In this document: piece after piece, positions 44,033 through 52,812 of the stretch
Layout of the letters: every line of letters begins with the position of its first letter
How positions within the stretch are numbered: the first letter of the stretch is position 1
From: Paracnuella aquatica
Lineage (GTDB): Bacteria; Bacteroidota; Bacteroidia; Chitinophagales; Chitinophagaceae
DNA: 64,000 bases
Direction: 5' to 3'
NCBI RefSeq assembly: GCF_003332885.2
Contig: NZ_QOWJ01000011.1
Span: forward strand, 1 to 64,000
The notes under the pieces: model-generated
Told to the model about the DNA's origin: nothing
Seen by the model: the letters and a program-made list of their open reading frames with translations, nothing else
The model's database searches: none
Position numbers and translations under genes: made by a program

Positions 44033-44860
44033 TTAAAACTTTTCAACAACGCCCAATCCAAAAAGGGCAAAATCGTATTTGGCCGGATCGGTAGGATCGT
44101 AGCGTTTGAGTTGCTCCGTTAATTCCACGCCTGCAAGCCAGTCGGTTTGGGGCCGCTGCAACAGGCCAAACCTGCGGGCTACACGGGCTACATGCACATC
44201 AATGGGGCAAATAAGTTGCGCCGGCGAAATGCCTTTCCATAAACCAAAATCCACGCCCTGCGCATCGCTGCGCACCATCCACCGCAAAAACATATTCAGG
44301 CGTTTGCAGGTTGATCCTTTAAATGGCGCAGCAATATGTTTGCCGGTTCTGGCCGGTGCATCGGGCAGCGAAAAAAAGTAGCGGTGAAAGCCGTTGAGTG
44401 CACATTCCACGTTTATATCATTTGGCTGCATGCCCCGTGTAAAAGCTTGTTCCAACGAATGATGCTGCACATAATGATGGTGCAGGAACTGTACAAAATA
44501 CAGGAGGTCGGTGGGGTTAAATGTGCGGTGTTTAAAATGTAGCAAACGGCGCAGGTCCTGCTCCCCGTGTTGCAGGCAAAACTGGTACGGTGCCCCATCC
44601 ATTAGCCGCATCAACTCGGTGGCTTTGTTGATGATGATGGTGCGGTTGCCCCATGCAAATAATGCCGCAAACAGTGCTGCTATTTCAATATCCTGCAGTT
44701 GGGTAAACCGGTGCGGAATGGAAATAGGATCCGGTGCAATAAATGCCGGCGTGTTGTATTCTGCAACTTTTCTATCGAGGAATTCCTTCAGGTTTTGCGG
44801 CTCCACGGAGTAAAGGTACAAGCAGTTGATTTGATGTTGGTTGCTTGTTCGAAGGTTCAT
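44033..44860 (-). CDS. TIGR02757 / DUF2400 family protein
   Basis: A 275-residue protein of the TIGR02757 family, recognised by LKEFLDRKVAEYNTPAFI, DIEIAALFAALFAWGNR and KGISPAQLICPIDVHVARVARRFGLL. Helix-hairpin-helix character in the C-terminal region suggests a DNA-glycosylase-like fold, but no function is established. The first ~20 residues (MNLRTSNQHQINCLYLYSVE) may be upstream of the real start. It is the first gene of a two-gene operon with the 103-residue protein. Confidence 0.8.
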   Translation of the reverse strand: MNLRTSNQHQINCLYLYSVEPQNLKEFLDRKVAEYNTPAFIAPDPISIPHRFTQLQDIEIAALFAALFAWGNRTIIINKATELMRLMDGAPYQFCLQHGEQDLRRLLHFKHRTFNPTDLLYFVQFLHHHYVQHHSLEQAFTRGMQPNDINVECALNGFHRYFFSLPDAPARTGKHIAAPFKGSTCKRLNMFLRWMVRSDAQGVDFGLWKGISPAQLICPIDVHVARVARRFGLLQRPQTDWLAGVELTEQLKRYDPTDPAKYDFALFGLGVVEKF

Positions 44861-44993
44861 CGATTCTAATCTAGTTTCTTGTCATCTGTAGCAAATTAGA
44901 CAGAAATATTTCCACCTTGATTCGTAATTAATTTGCGCAGCCTATTGATAACTATCCTGCTCTGGGTTACAGCAAATGTCTTGAACCTTAGGT

Positions 44994-45602
44994 TTGCTTA
45001 AATTGCAATTAAAAATATTGCCCGATTTATTTATTATATCCGGATGCAATGGAGCAGGTAAAACTACAGCGTCATACACCGTTCTCCCTGAATTGCTGGA
45101 GATACGTGAGTTTGTAAATGCCGATGAAATTGCACGTGGACTCTCCCCTTTTCAGCCCGAGAAAGTTTCAATTGAAGCGGGTAAGATCATGCTGCGGCGA
45201 ATCAACGATTTGATGGCACAACAGCAGGATTTTGCATTTGAAACAACGCTGTCAACAAGAAGTTTTGTAGGCCTCATTCACAAGGCAAGAGCAGCAGGTT
45301 ATACGATAAACCTCATTTACTACTGGCTGGATTCTGTAGAACTTGCAAAGGAGCGGGTACGGATGCGTGTATCTGAAGGCGGACACAACATTCCGGAAGA
45401 CACCATAACCCGCCGGTACTATGCTGGAATCAGCAACTTCATTCACCTTTACCAAGCCCATGCTGACTATTGGTTGTTGATCGATAACTCCCATACAACA
45501 CCGGAAATAATTGCTGAGCGTAAAGAAAACGGGCAGCCGTTAATTACATCACAGGAAAAGTGGGATACATTCAATAATTTAGCGAATTATGAAGCACGCT
45601 GA
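44994..45602 (+). CDS. Zeta-toxin family P-loop kinase
   Basis: A 202-residue P-loop protein of the zeta-toxin family. Motifs are Walker A GCNGAGKTT near residues 18-26, the substrate-binding NADEIARGLSPF, FAFETTLSTRSF, and an arginine-rich lid with ERVRMRV and TITRRYY. Epsilon/zeta toxins phosphorylate UDP-N-acetylglucosamine and block cell-wall synthesis; chromosomal members like this one are less studied. It starts with TTG at 44994. Its last codons overlap a 51-residue ORF that probably encodes its partner (45589-45744), so the toxin gene comes first. Base use looks slightly A+T-richer than the neighbours. Confidence 0.85.
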   Translation: MLKLQLKILPDLFIISGCNGAGKTTASYTVLPELLEIREFVNADEIARGLSPFQPEKVSIEAGKIMLRRINDLMAQQQDFAFETTLSTRSFVGLIHKARAAGYTINLIYYWLDSVELAKERVRMRVSEGGHNIPEDTITRRYYAGISNFIHLYQAHADYWLLIDNSHTTPEIIAERKENGQPLITSQEKWDTFNNLANYEAR

Positions 45603-45744
45603 AATCCGCGATAAAGTTTTAAAAGGCAGTAAACTTGCCGTACAGCGACTGCTTGACCGTAAGAAAAGAGACAATGCTTTTGTTGTCGTTTCGCAGGATG
45701 GGAAAGTGCTCAAGGTAGCGGCAAAAGACCTCAAGCAACAGTAA
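45589..45744 (+). CDS. Small zeta-toxin partner (candidate antitoxin)
   Basis: A 51-residue basic protein starting with MKHAEIRDKVLKGSKLAVQR and ending AAKDLKQQ. It overlaps the end of the zeta-like gene by 14 bases (ATG at 45589, toxin stop at 45602), which implies translational coupling. A helix with LKGSKLAVQRLLDRKK precedes a short beta-like part (NAFVVVSQDGKVLKV). From memory, similar 40-60 residue ORFs lie next to zeta-toxin genes in Bacteroidota (a helix with a QRLL core and then a positively charged tail). It is unlike the classical epsilon antitoxin. Function is inference from position and size. Confidence 0.6.
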   Translation: MKHAEIRDKVLKGSKLAVQRLLDRKKRDNAFVVVSQDGKVLKVAAKDLKQQ

Positions 45745-45868
45745 ACAACAAGCTTTCAATAGCTATCCGCTGCTTTTGTATAGACAATGATCATATCACT
45801 GAACTACTCTTTTGTTTAATTAATGCTTTCACCTGTATAGCCATCTAATAATGTTGATGTGCTAGGTT

Positions 45869-46594
45869 TTACAAAGGCTGCACCAACACAACACCCGCCG
45901 CTTTTTTCAACGCTTCCTGCATATACGTGTAGTGATCCACACCGGTCAGGATCACGATTGTTTTCCCGCTGTTGTTATTGATGATCTGCAATACATTTTG
46001 TTGCAGGCGCCGGTCGCGTTCGGTATAAAAAAGAGGCAGTGCTTCGTAGTCGGTGCTGCGCAACTGGCTGGTCAGGCAATCGTAGTAAGCCCTTACCAGC
46101 AAGGCATCATTGCCGCGAATGATATCATTTATGCTGCCGCTTTGCAACACGGGCATGCGTTGTTTGTTGTACAGCGTACAGGCTTCCATTTTTTTACTAA
46201 ACGCAGTATCAGCAGCCAGCAATTGCTGCAATGCTTTGATATTTGAATGCTCCTGCCAGTACCGTGGTGGGATTCGCTTTCCTTCCAGTTCTTTGCCCAG
46301 CCAGTCAAAGCCTTTGATGGCGGCCGATGGCTGCCAGTAGCGCATCATCCACATCTCGTATGGATAGTTTTGCCGCAGGTACGCAGTGTCGCCGTTTTCA
46401 TCTTCGGGGCGCAACTCCACCGCTACCACATCGGGGTTTATGCGGGCAATAATGGCTTGCAGTGTATCGTAGCTGTATTGGATGTTGGTGGCATGCATGC
46501 GGTGCAACGTGGGCATCAGGTACACTTTGGTTTGGGCATGGGTTTTCTGCAAACAAGTTGACAGTATTAATGCAAGGAACAGTCGGAACTTCAT
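45869..46594 (-). CDS. Secreted TIKI/TraB/ChaN-superfamily-like protein
   Basis: A 241-residue protein with a signal peptide (MKFRLFLALILSTCLQKTHAQ). The core has KVYLMPTLHRMHATN, the segment VVAVELRPED, and near the C-terminus IVILTGVDHYTYM. This arrangement of an early His, Glu after a hydrophobic strand, and a late GxxH-type motif resembles the TIKI/TraB/ChaN metalloprotease-like superfamily. The relation is weak and the function unknown. The start at 46594 excludes seven odd upstream residues. It shares its strand with the S41 peptidase gene 108 bases upstream. Confidence 0.55.
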   Translation of the reverse strand: MKFRLFLALILSTCLQKTHAQTKVYLMPTLHRMHATNIQYSYDTLQAIIARINPDVVAVELRPEDENGDTAYLRQNYPYEMWMMRYWQPSAAIKGFDWLGKELEGKRIPPRYWQEHSNIKALQQLLAADTAFSKKMEACTLYNKQRMPVLQSGSINDIIRGNDALLVRAYYDCLTSQLRSTDYEALPLFYTERDRRLQQNVLQIINNNSGKTIVILTGVDHYTYMQEALKKAAGVVLVQPL

Positions 46595-46701
46595 GCTGCT
46601 GTTTTCGTGGTGCAAGCTAATGTTTTTAAACCCGCTGTTGTGCTGTAAAAAAAGAATCCACCCGCAGCCATTGCCTTGGGTGGATTACAACCAACAACCA
46701 A

Positions 46702-48075
46702 TTATTTTACGGCAATATTTTTTTGTGTGCTTACATACTGAACAGCCGCATCCAACACTTCATCCCGCCCTGCAGCAATGCCTTTTATTGTGGGTGTTAC
46801 CAACACATCAGGCGCAATACCGATGCCTACAAACTCGGTTCCATCCCACAGGTAATCACGCTTGGCACATACACGGCCACCACCGCCACCGGGCAGGTTA
46901 AACGATACCGGCTGACCGGTGCTGCCACCCGTTGGCTGGCCAAATACTCTACCCCTGTTGATGGAGCGAAATGCACTGGTAAAATCTTCCGCGGCGGAGT
47001 AAGTAGCGGCACCGGTGAGCAGTACCACGGGCTTTGCATACAGTTGATCTTTGTAAGGCTTCCAGTCCCAGCCGCTGATGTCAATCGTTTCCGGATCGTT
47101 CCAGGCACGGCCCACCGGCATGTACTTGCGGATGGCAGTTTTACCGGTATAAAAAGGCTGGCCGGTAAGGCATCCCAATATTTCAAAACCGTTCTGCCCG
47201 TTGCCACCACCGTTGTTGCGGATGTCGATCACCAATGCATCTGTTTTGCTGATCTGCGCAAACAAACTATCAAAAATGCGCACCACACCAGTATCATTGA
47301 ACGAGTTCAGCGTGAGGTATCCAATATTGCCTTTCAGCACGGTAAAACTCGCCAACGGGTACTGCTGCTGCATTTGCTGTACCGGTATGCGTTGCAGCGT
47401 ATGGGTAAACGTTTTGCCCGCTGCTGTACGCAGCTCAAGCGTTTCGTTGGTGCCTGCAACACCAGGAGTAAGCTCGTACCGGTAAATGCGTTCGGTGCTG
47501 TCTTGCGGTGTTGAAAAACTCAGGTACGGACTGATCTCTTTTTGTATGTATTCTAAAATCGGTTGTCCCCCAAACTTCACTACTTCCATCCCGGGTTTAA
47601 TGTGGGCATCTTCTTTTTTAGTCGACAGGTTTTTTACAACAACCACTTTGCCTTCAACCCAACGCAGTTCCAGCGGCAGCACGGCTGCAAACTTTTGCCA
47701 GTATCGTGCAGGCTGGTAAATGGTGGTGTGGCCATCGCGGAGGTGCTGGTAAAATTGCTGCAACACTTTGTAATATGCATCGGTATTGGGCGCAGCCGCT
47801 ACACGTGGAATATAAGCCTGGTACAGGCTGTCCCAATTGGTGCCCGCAATCAGGTCGAAGTTGGCAAAATTGAACCGTGCCTCGGCCCATGCTTTGCCGA
47901 GGCCTGCTATTTTTTCTTCGGTGCTGAGGTGCACTTCGGTTGTGTCCATGCTGTAGTGCGGCTGCTCCCAATAGTTGTGGTAAAACTGTACATATGCAGC
48001 GGAATCGAATGTTTTTTGTGCAAAGCTTGTATGCAGCGTACATGCGGCAAGTACGAGCAGTATGATCTTGTTCAT
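46702..48075 (-). CDS. S41 family peptidase
   Basis: A 457-residue tail-specific (C-terminal processing) type protease with a signal peptide (MNKIILLVLAACTLHTSFAQ). A PDZ-like segment (AHIKPGMEVVKFGGQPI) precedes the catalytic core, where IGYLTLNSF and DALVIDIRNNGGGNGQ lead to the nucleophile Ser in TGAATYSAAEDF and then QPTGGSTGQP. Periplasmic; it probably cleaves peptides at their C-termini. The ATG at 48075 is chosen over one four codons upstream. It precedes an alpha/beta hydrolase gene in the opposite map direction, same strand. Confidence 0.85.
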   Translation of the reverse strand: MNKIILLVLAACTLHTSFAQKTFDSAAYVQFYHNYWEQPHYSMDTTEVHLSTEEKIAGLGKAWAEARFNFANFDLIAGTNWDSLYQAYIPRVAAAPNTDAYYKVLQQFYQHLRDGHTTIYQPARYWQKFAAVLPLELRWVEGKVVVVKNLSTKKEDAHIKPGMEVVKFGGQPILEYIQKEISPYLSFSTPQDSTERIYRYELTPGVAGTNETLELRTAAGKTFTHTLQRIPVQQMQQQYPLASFTVLKGNIGYLTLNSFNDTGVVRIFDSLFAQISKTDALVIDIRNNGGGNGQNGFEILGCLTGQPFYTGKTAIRKYMPVGRAWNDPETIDISGWDWKPYKDQLYAKPVVLLTGAATYSAAEDFTSAFRSINRGRVFGQPTGGSTGQPVSFNLPGGGGGRVCAKRDYLWDGTEFVGIGIAPDVLVTPTIKGIAAGRDEVLDAAVQYVSTQKNIAVK

Positions 48076-48152
48076 GGTTGTTTGCATTGTTGTTTGGTGA
48101 ACTATTTTATGGCTGTAGCAATTTTTATTTAAGGCAAAAAGAATGAGTGTTT

Positions 48153-49067
48153 TCAGGAATGTTTTTGGGCAAATGCGAGGATCTTTTCAGCAAACCACTG
48201 CGGCTCTTCCTGGAAGGATGCATGCCCGCCGATGTAGTGTACCACGGTTTGTTTGGGAAAAAGAAAATCCTGGTAATGGCGGGTGCCAATGGCGTAATCT
48301 TTATCGCCGGTAATAACCAGCACCGGGCATTTTACCGAACGGGTAAGCGGTGCAAAATTGGTCCAGTAATCGGCCACGCCCCACACCTTGTTGGCAAAGT
48401 CGCGGTTAAAGCGGTGCACGCTTAAGGTTACCGAATCGTTGATCACTTTTTCGGCAGCATTCCGAAACATCAGTTTGTACCACATGCTTTTTTTGGTCAA
48501 CTCATCGTGCACGGCCCACACTTTTTCATTGAGTGGTTTGGTGGTGTCGCTTACCACGGCATGCTGCGCCATGTTCAATTCTTTCAGGCCAAACTCCAGG
48601 TGGCTGCGCATCGATGCTTCCATGTTTACCGTGCCGTGCAGCATGTATAAAGCCGATACTGATTTGGTATAATGCGCTGCATAGTTGGTGATGACGATGC
48701 CCCCAAACGAATGGCCCATTACTGACCATTTTTTATAACCCAATGCGGTGCGCAATTCCTCCAGGTCCTGCTCCAAACGCTGCAGGCTGTAGTTGTTGTT
48801 GGCGGCCGAGTCGGAGCGGCCGCAACCACGCTGATCGAAGTACACCATTTGCATGCGCTGCTCAATTATTTTGGCGCCTTCAAATGCTTCGAAATAATAG
48901 CTGGTGGAGCCGGGGCCGCCGTGTACAAACACACAGGGCGCACCTTTGCCCGCCACCCGCACATACAGTTGCACGCTGTCGGATGTAGTGAAGTAAAAAG
49001 TAGAATCCTGCGCCATGGCAAATGTGGCGGTGAACAGGAGTGTCAGCAGGAAAGCATATCGTTTCAT
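48153..49067 (-). CDS. Exported alpha/beta hydrolase (proline iminopeptidase-like)
   Basis: A 304-residue protein with a signal peptide (MKRYAFLLTLLFTATFAMAQ). The alpha/beta fold shows the oxyanion motif VHGGPGSTSYYFE and the nucleophile elbow GHSFGGIV, with the acid in LVITGDKDYAIG and the catalytic His in IGGHASFQEEP. HGGPGS and DQRGCGRS are typical of the proline iminopeptidase family. Its natural substrate, likely an N-terminal proline peptide or an ester, is not clear. It lies 78 bases from the S41 peptidase on the same strand, which could suit joint peptide breakdown. Confidence 0.85.
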   Translation of the reverse strand: MKRYAFLLTLLFTATFAMAQDSTFYFTTSDSVQLYVRVAGKGAPCVFVHGGPGSTSYYFEAFEGAKIIEQRMQMVYFDQRGCGRSDSAANNNYSLQRLEQDLEELRTALGYKKWSVMGHSFGGIVITNYAAHYTKSVSALYMLHGTVNMEASMRSHLEFGLKELNMAQHAVVSDTTKPLNEKVWAVHDELTKKSMWYKLMFRNAAEKVINDSVTLSVHRFNRDFANKVWGVADYWTNFAPLTRSVKCPVLVITGDKDYAIGTRHYQDFLFPKQTVVHYIGGHASFQEEPQWFAEKILAFAQKHS

Positions 49068-49195
49068 AACTCTTTGTTTGTTGTTGGTGATACAAAGAGA
49101 ATAAAACGAAGGGGTGGTAAAGAATCAATCCCGACGAATGACGGATGCGGGGTGATGAATCGGGATTGCAGCATTCCGCAGTAAAAAGCAACTAT

Positions 49196-49963
49196 CTATT
49201 TTCCTAACCACTCCTTAAACTCTACCACCTTATCCATGCTCACAAACACTTCTTCTTTGTGTGCCGGTTGCAGCTCCAGTTTCAGGCGGCCCTTGGAGTA
49301 TACATGTATTTGTTCAATGGCTTCGAGGCGCACCATCATTTGGCGGTTGATGCGAAAAAATGATTTGGGATCGAGCATTGCCTGCAGTTTATCGAGGCTA
49401 AAATCAACCGGGAAACGCTGGTTGTCGGTGGTAACCAAAAAGGTTACTTTATCGGCGCTGTAAAAGTATTGCACATCGGCAGTGTCGATGGTTTTCAGCC
49501 GCGATCCGATGGAGATCAGGAACCTTGTTTTGTATTCGGGCTCTTTTGGTTGCAGCGCCTGTAGCAATTGCTCCAGTGCCGGTTCCCTTTCATCGGTGCC
49601 GTCAACGTGCAGCCTTTTGAATTTATCCAGTGCAGCCGACAACTCTTCGTAATTCAACGGCTTCATCAGGTAGTCAATGCTGTTTACTTTAAATGCACGG
49701 ATGGTGTATTCGTCGTATGCCGTGGTAAAAATAACCGGCACCTGCAGGTTGATGGTTTCAAATATTTTAAAGCTCTGGCCGTCTTCGAGGTGAATGTCCA
49801 TCAGTGCCAGGTCGGGGTCGCCATGCTCTTTAAACCAGGCCACAGCGCTGCTTACCGAAGGCAATTCGGCCAGTATTTCGATGTTGCTGTCGTATTTCTT
49901 AAGCATGCCCTCCAGGCGCTTTGCCGAAAGGGGCTCGTCTTCAATGATCACTACTTTCATCAT
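49196..49963 (-). CDS. LytTR-family response regulator
   Basis: A 255-residue response regulator. The receiver domain (1-125) has the acidic pair IIEDE, the phospho-accepting Asp at residue 56 (LALMDIHLEDG) and the switch Thr/Lys in FTTAY and MKPL. The C-terminal LytTR DNA-binding domain (about 145-250) has FRINRQMMVRLEAIEQI. Regulators of this class bind pairs of direct repeats. Its gene overlaps the upstream kinase gene by the ATGA at 49960-49963, the last step in a kinase-kinase-regulator operon. Confidence 0.93.
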   Translation of the reverse strand: MMKVVIIEDEPLSAKRLEGMLKKYDSNIEILAELPSVSSAVAWFKEHGDPDLALMDIHLEDGQSFKIFETINLQVPVIFTTAYDEYTIRAFKVNSIDYLMKPLNYEELSAALDKFKRLHVDGTDEREPALEQLLQALQPKEPEYKTRFLISIGSRLKTIDTADVQYFYSADKVTFLVTTDNQRFPVDFSLDKLQAMLDPKSFFRINRQMMVRLEAIEQIHVYSKGRLKLELQPAHKEEVFVSMDKVVEFKEWLGK

Positions 49964-51009
49964 GCAGTTTTTATAAGCGGAATGTGCACCTTAAATGTTT
50001 GTGCATCCTGTTCGACGGTTACTTTTGCTTCGGTTAGCAGCGCATACCTTTTTTTGATATTGTCGAGGCCAATACCGGTTGAAGTTTCGGACTGGTTGCG
50101 CCGGCTGATGTTGTTCTGCACCACCAGTTCGCTGCCCGCAGCATCAATGGAGATGATCAACGGCTGTGCCGCCGACATGGCGTTGTGTTTTACCGCGTTT
50201 TCCACCAACAATTGCAGCGTAAGCGGTGGTAAACTATAGCCGGTCGTTTCGGGTGCAATGTGTTGTTGCAGTTGTACTTTTTGCCCAAACCTTATTTGCA
50301 GTAAAAAAAAATACGCATCTAAAAACTGCAGCTCTTCGCGCAGCGGCACCAGGTCGGCATCTTTTTGATCGAGTATATAGCGGTACGCCTTGGATAGTTG
50401 CAGGATAAATTTTTCCGACAGCTCCGCATCTACATGCACCAACGACGAAAGCACACTCAGGCTGTTGAACAAAAAATGCGGGTTCACCTGGCTCTTGAGT
50501 GCCTGCAGCCGTACCTGTGCAAATTCGCGTTGCAGCTTTTCGGCCTGTGCCGCTTTTTGCTGCGCCAGGTGGTAATAATTTAACCCCGATAAAAAAGTAT
50601 AAATAAAGACCGTGGCCAACAGGTACAAGCCAATATGCCTGCGAAAAACCCAACTGGCCGGATCGGCGGGATTACTGCCGGTAAGCGGCCGGTCGATGCC
50701 TTCAATAAACGCTACCAAAAACCAATAGGCGCAAAATAGAATAACGATCACTTCCAACAAGTGGCGCAACCACGAAGGCGCCCAATGCAAGGCTTTACCC
50801 GACAGCCAGATAATGCCATAGCAAATGAATGCGATGCAGGTAAGACGCGCTGTTGTAAACAACAATTCAACAGCCAGGAAGCGCAACGAAAATTGCTTGT
50901 CGATGTACGCAAAAAACAGCGGGTACAGCAGGCTCACCACGCCAATCATGACCAGCGTAATGCGGATGGGCGACACATTCTTTTGTATGAGGGGCTGTGT
51001 TTGTGCCAT
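49960..51009 (-). CDS. LytS-type sensor histidine kinase 1
   Basis: A 349-residue kinase. Four membrane helices in the first ~145 residues precede a coiled linker and a His_kinase domain with H178 in VNPHFLFNSL. The ATP-binding lobe is intact: N-box LVENAVKHN (N271) and G-box TGIGLDNIKKRY (about 311-322). It signals to the LytTR regulator translated right after it. The paralogue encoded upstream (51012-52061) starts the same transcript and is only 2 bases away. Confidence 0.93.
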   Translation of the reverse strand: MAQTQPLIQKNVSPIRITLVMIGVVSLLYPLFFAYIDKQFSLRFLAVELLFTTARLTCIAFICYGIIWLSGKALHWAPSWLRHLLEVIVILFCAYWFLVAFIEGIDRPLTGSNPADPASWVFRRHIGLYLLATVFIYTFLSGLNYYHLAQQKAAQAEKLQREFAQVRLQALKSQVNPHFLFNSLSVLSSLVHVDAELSEKFILQLSKAYRYILDQKDADLVPLREELQFLDAYFFLLQIRFGQKVQLQQHIAPETTGYSLPPLTLQLLVENAVKHNAMSAAQPLIISIDAAGSELVVQNNISRRNQSETSTGIGLDNIKKRYALLTEAKVTVEQDAQTFKVHIPLIKTA

Positions 51010-51011
51010 GG

Positions 51012-52061
51012 TTAAAAAAGCGGTAGTTGAATGGTAGCCTGCCCGTTGCCCAATTGTTGCAGCACCATGGGTTTGCCTTGCAGGTTGTATTGCTCCTGCA
51101 GGCGTACCAGTTGTTCGGCTGCCTGCGTGTTGCTGTCTTCTTTTGGTTGAGGGTTGTAGCTAATTAGCAGTGCAGTTGCATCCTGCGCCACGGTTACATG
51201 AAGCGGTGCTGCAGCACTCATTTTATTTTGTGCCAGCAGGTAATCAAATACAATCATCAATGAATGTGGCAGCAATAGTTTTTCTCCTGCATCCAAAGGT
51301 GGTAACATCACTTGCAGCTTGTTACCAAAACGCTCCTGCATCAGGTATAAAAACGATTGCAAAAACTGCAGTTCATCGGCCAGCGGCACCAGCGCTTTTT
51401 CTTTATGCTCCAGCAGGTAGCGGTACGAACGGGAAAGTTTTTCAATAAACAGTTCGGCCTTGTCGGCATCCACCCACACCAACGATGAAAGTGCATTCAG
51501 GCTGTTGAATAAAAAGTGCGGGTTGAGTTTATTTTTTACGGTTTCAAACTGTGTTTGTGCATACTCTTTTTGCCACTGCAGCAGCTCCAGGTTTTTTTGT
51601 TGCAGGTATCGGAAAATGCGGAACGATGTCATGAACGCATAGATCACAATCAGCAGCGTTACATCGATGGTCAGGATCATTTTCAGCTTTCGATCAAGGA
51701 ACTGCATGTCCTCTTCGGGCACTACCTGGTAGGTAACAAATATCCAGTAAAAGGCCTGCATGATGGCAAAGCCGACAAGCAGTATAAAAAGGATTTCGTT
51801 TAAAAACCGGGAAAAGCTGTTGGGTGCAGCGCTGTATTTTTTATTGAAGTAACGAATGCTGTAATAAACAAAATACAACACCACAAAGGTTTGCGCCATG
51901 ATGGGCCAGCCCTGCCCATAAAACCCCGACCATTCCTCAAATCGCACAAACGGGCTGCCGGAATTAATGTACCGGTACACCACTGCCAGCAGCGTGTTGA
52001 CCACAAACCCGCTGGCGATGAGTAAAAAATGCGTGTTGTTGTAAAAGGGACGGCGGCTCAT
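51012..52061 (-). CDS. LytS-type kinase paralogue lacking ATP-binding motifs
   Basis: A 349-residue protein with four N-terminal membrane segments and a phospho-acceptor region very like kinase 1 (H182 in LNPHFLFNSLNALSSLVWVD). In the catalytic lobe the N-box reads MIVFDYLLAQNKM in place of LLVENAVKHN, and the G-box reads QAAEQLVRLQEQYNL with no glycines. The ATP-binding Asn and Gly residues are therefore absent while the length is kept. It probably cannot phosphorylate by itself but could be phosphorylated by, or modulate, kinase 1 in a heterodimer. The start at 52061 overlaps the upstream ORF by ATGA. Confidence 0.88.
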   Translation of the reverse strand: MSRRPFYNNTHFLLIASGFVVNTLLAVVYRYINSGSPFVRFEEWSGFYGQGWPIMAQTFVVLYFVYYSIRYFNKKYSAAPNSFSRFLNEILFILLVGFAIMQAFYWIFVTYQVVPEEDMQFLDRKLKMILTIDVTLLIVIYAFMTSFRIFRYLQQKNLELLQWQKEYAQTQFETVKNKLNPHFLFNSLNALSSLVWVDADKAELFIEKLSRSYRYLLEHKEKALVPLADELQFLQSFLYLMQERFGNKLQVMLPPLDAGEKLLLPHSLMIVFDYLLAQNKMSAAAPLHVTVAQDATALLISYNPQPKEDSNTQAAEQLVRLQEQYNLQGKPMVLQQLGNGQATIQLPLF

Positions 52062-52474
52062 GCACTGAAAAAGTAAATATAGGCACAAACAGCGTTGGCA
52101 AGTATGAGCCCGTGCAAGATGCAAATAGATAGATGAGGAAATGTTATTAGTGCTGCATCGCTACGGTTGTTTCCCGTATGTTGTGCACCATTTTGAAGCC
52201 GCCCTGCTCTTTGTTGGAAATATGGGCGCCAATGAGCCAGGAATTCGGTAAGCAGCAGTGCCGGATACAGCAGGAGTGATGCACCCATCAGCCATTGAAT
52301 GTGGAAGGCAAATCCAACGATTGGCAACCCTAGCAGCAGGCTGTTGACGGCACATTCCTGCAGCTTTTCGGTAAGGGAAAGTGTTTGGTTGTTGCGGTTG
52401 GTATTGCCGCCCCAAAGCGTAACGGCTACGCTGTACAGCAACAACATTCCCTGGCAGAACAACAGCACCCACAT
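52058..52474 (-). CDS. Small membrane protein upstream of the LytS/LytTR genes
   Basis: A 138-residue hydrophobic protein from the ATG at 52474. It has about four membrane helices (WVLLFCQGMLLLYSVAVTL; SLLLGLPIVGFAF; LMGASLLLYPALLLTEFL; ILHGLILANAVCAYIYFF) and a polar loop. It shares an ATGA overlap with kinase paralogue 2, so it is co-translated with the two-component genes. No family is recognised. A role as membrane partner or sensor for the kinase pair is an inference from position. Confidence 0.6.
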   Translation of the reverse strand: MWVLLFCQGMLLLYSVAVTLWGGNTNRNNQTLSLTEKLQECAVNSLLLGLPIVGFAFHIQWLMGASLLLYPALLLTEFLAHWRPYFQQRAGRLQNGAQHTGNNRSDAALITFPHLSICILHGLILANAVCAYIYFFSA

Positions 52475-52479
52475 AGCGT

Positions 52480-52611
52480 TCAGGAAACCAGTAAAATGGA
52501 TTGGTCGAGCAGGATTACATTGGATGTGTTGGGCCTTGAGGTTGCGTGGCGGCTGGCACAACTGGCAAGCATGGCCAAACAAATTGCAGCAATGAGTAGT
52601 GTCCGTTTCAT
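52480..52611 (-). CDS. Tiny lipoprotein preceding the membrane protein
   Basis: A 43-residue frame with a type II signal peptide (MKRTLLIAAICLAMLASC, lipobox LASC) and about 25 residues of mature chain. It stops 5 bases before the ATG of the next gene. It may be a genuine small lipoprotein or the 5' part of a frameshifted longer gene, since the next frame continues without a gap. It would be the first gene of the operon. Confidence 0.4.
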   Translation of the reverse strand: MKRTLLIAAICLAMLASCASRHATSRPNTSNVILLDQSILLVS

Positions 52612-52763
52612 GCCTTTGATGTTTTGTTGGTGTAAAGTTGTGGCGCCTTACTACCGCTAAAAAACAAAGGGTGACGAATCGGCCATTTAAAGTGATGAAT
52701 CCAGGATTTTCAGCCCTATGCGCTTTTGATGTTCATGGTCCAAGCAGTCGTTATAATTAAATA

Positions 52764-52793
52764 AAAAATGCGGGCCATCAGACCCGCATTTTT
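52764..52793 (-). terminator. Terminator of the cystathionine enzyme gene
   Basis: AAAAATGCGGG and CCCGCATTTTT form an 11-bp stem around CCATCAGA, 20 bases downstream of the stop; on both strands T-runs follow. Confidence 0.9.
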
Positions 52794-52812
52794 TTATAAG
52801 CGCTTAAAAAAA

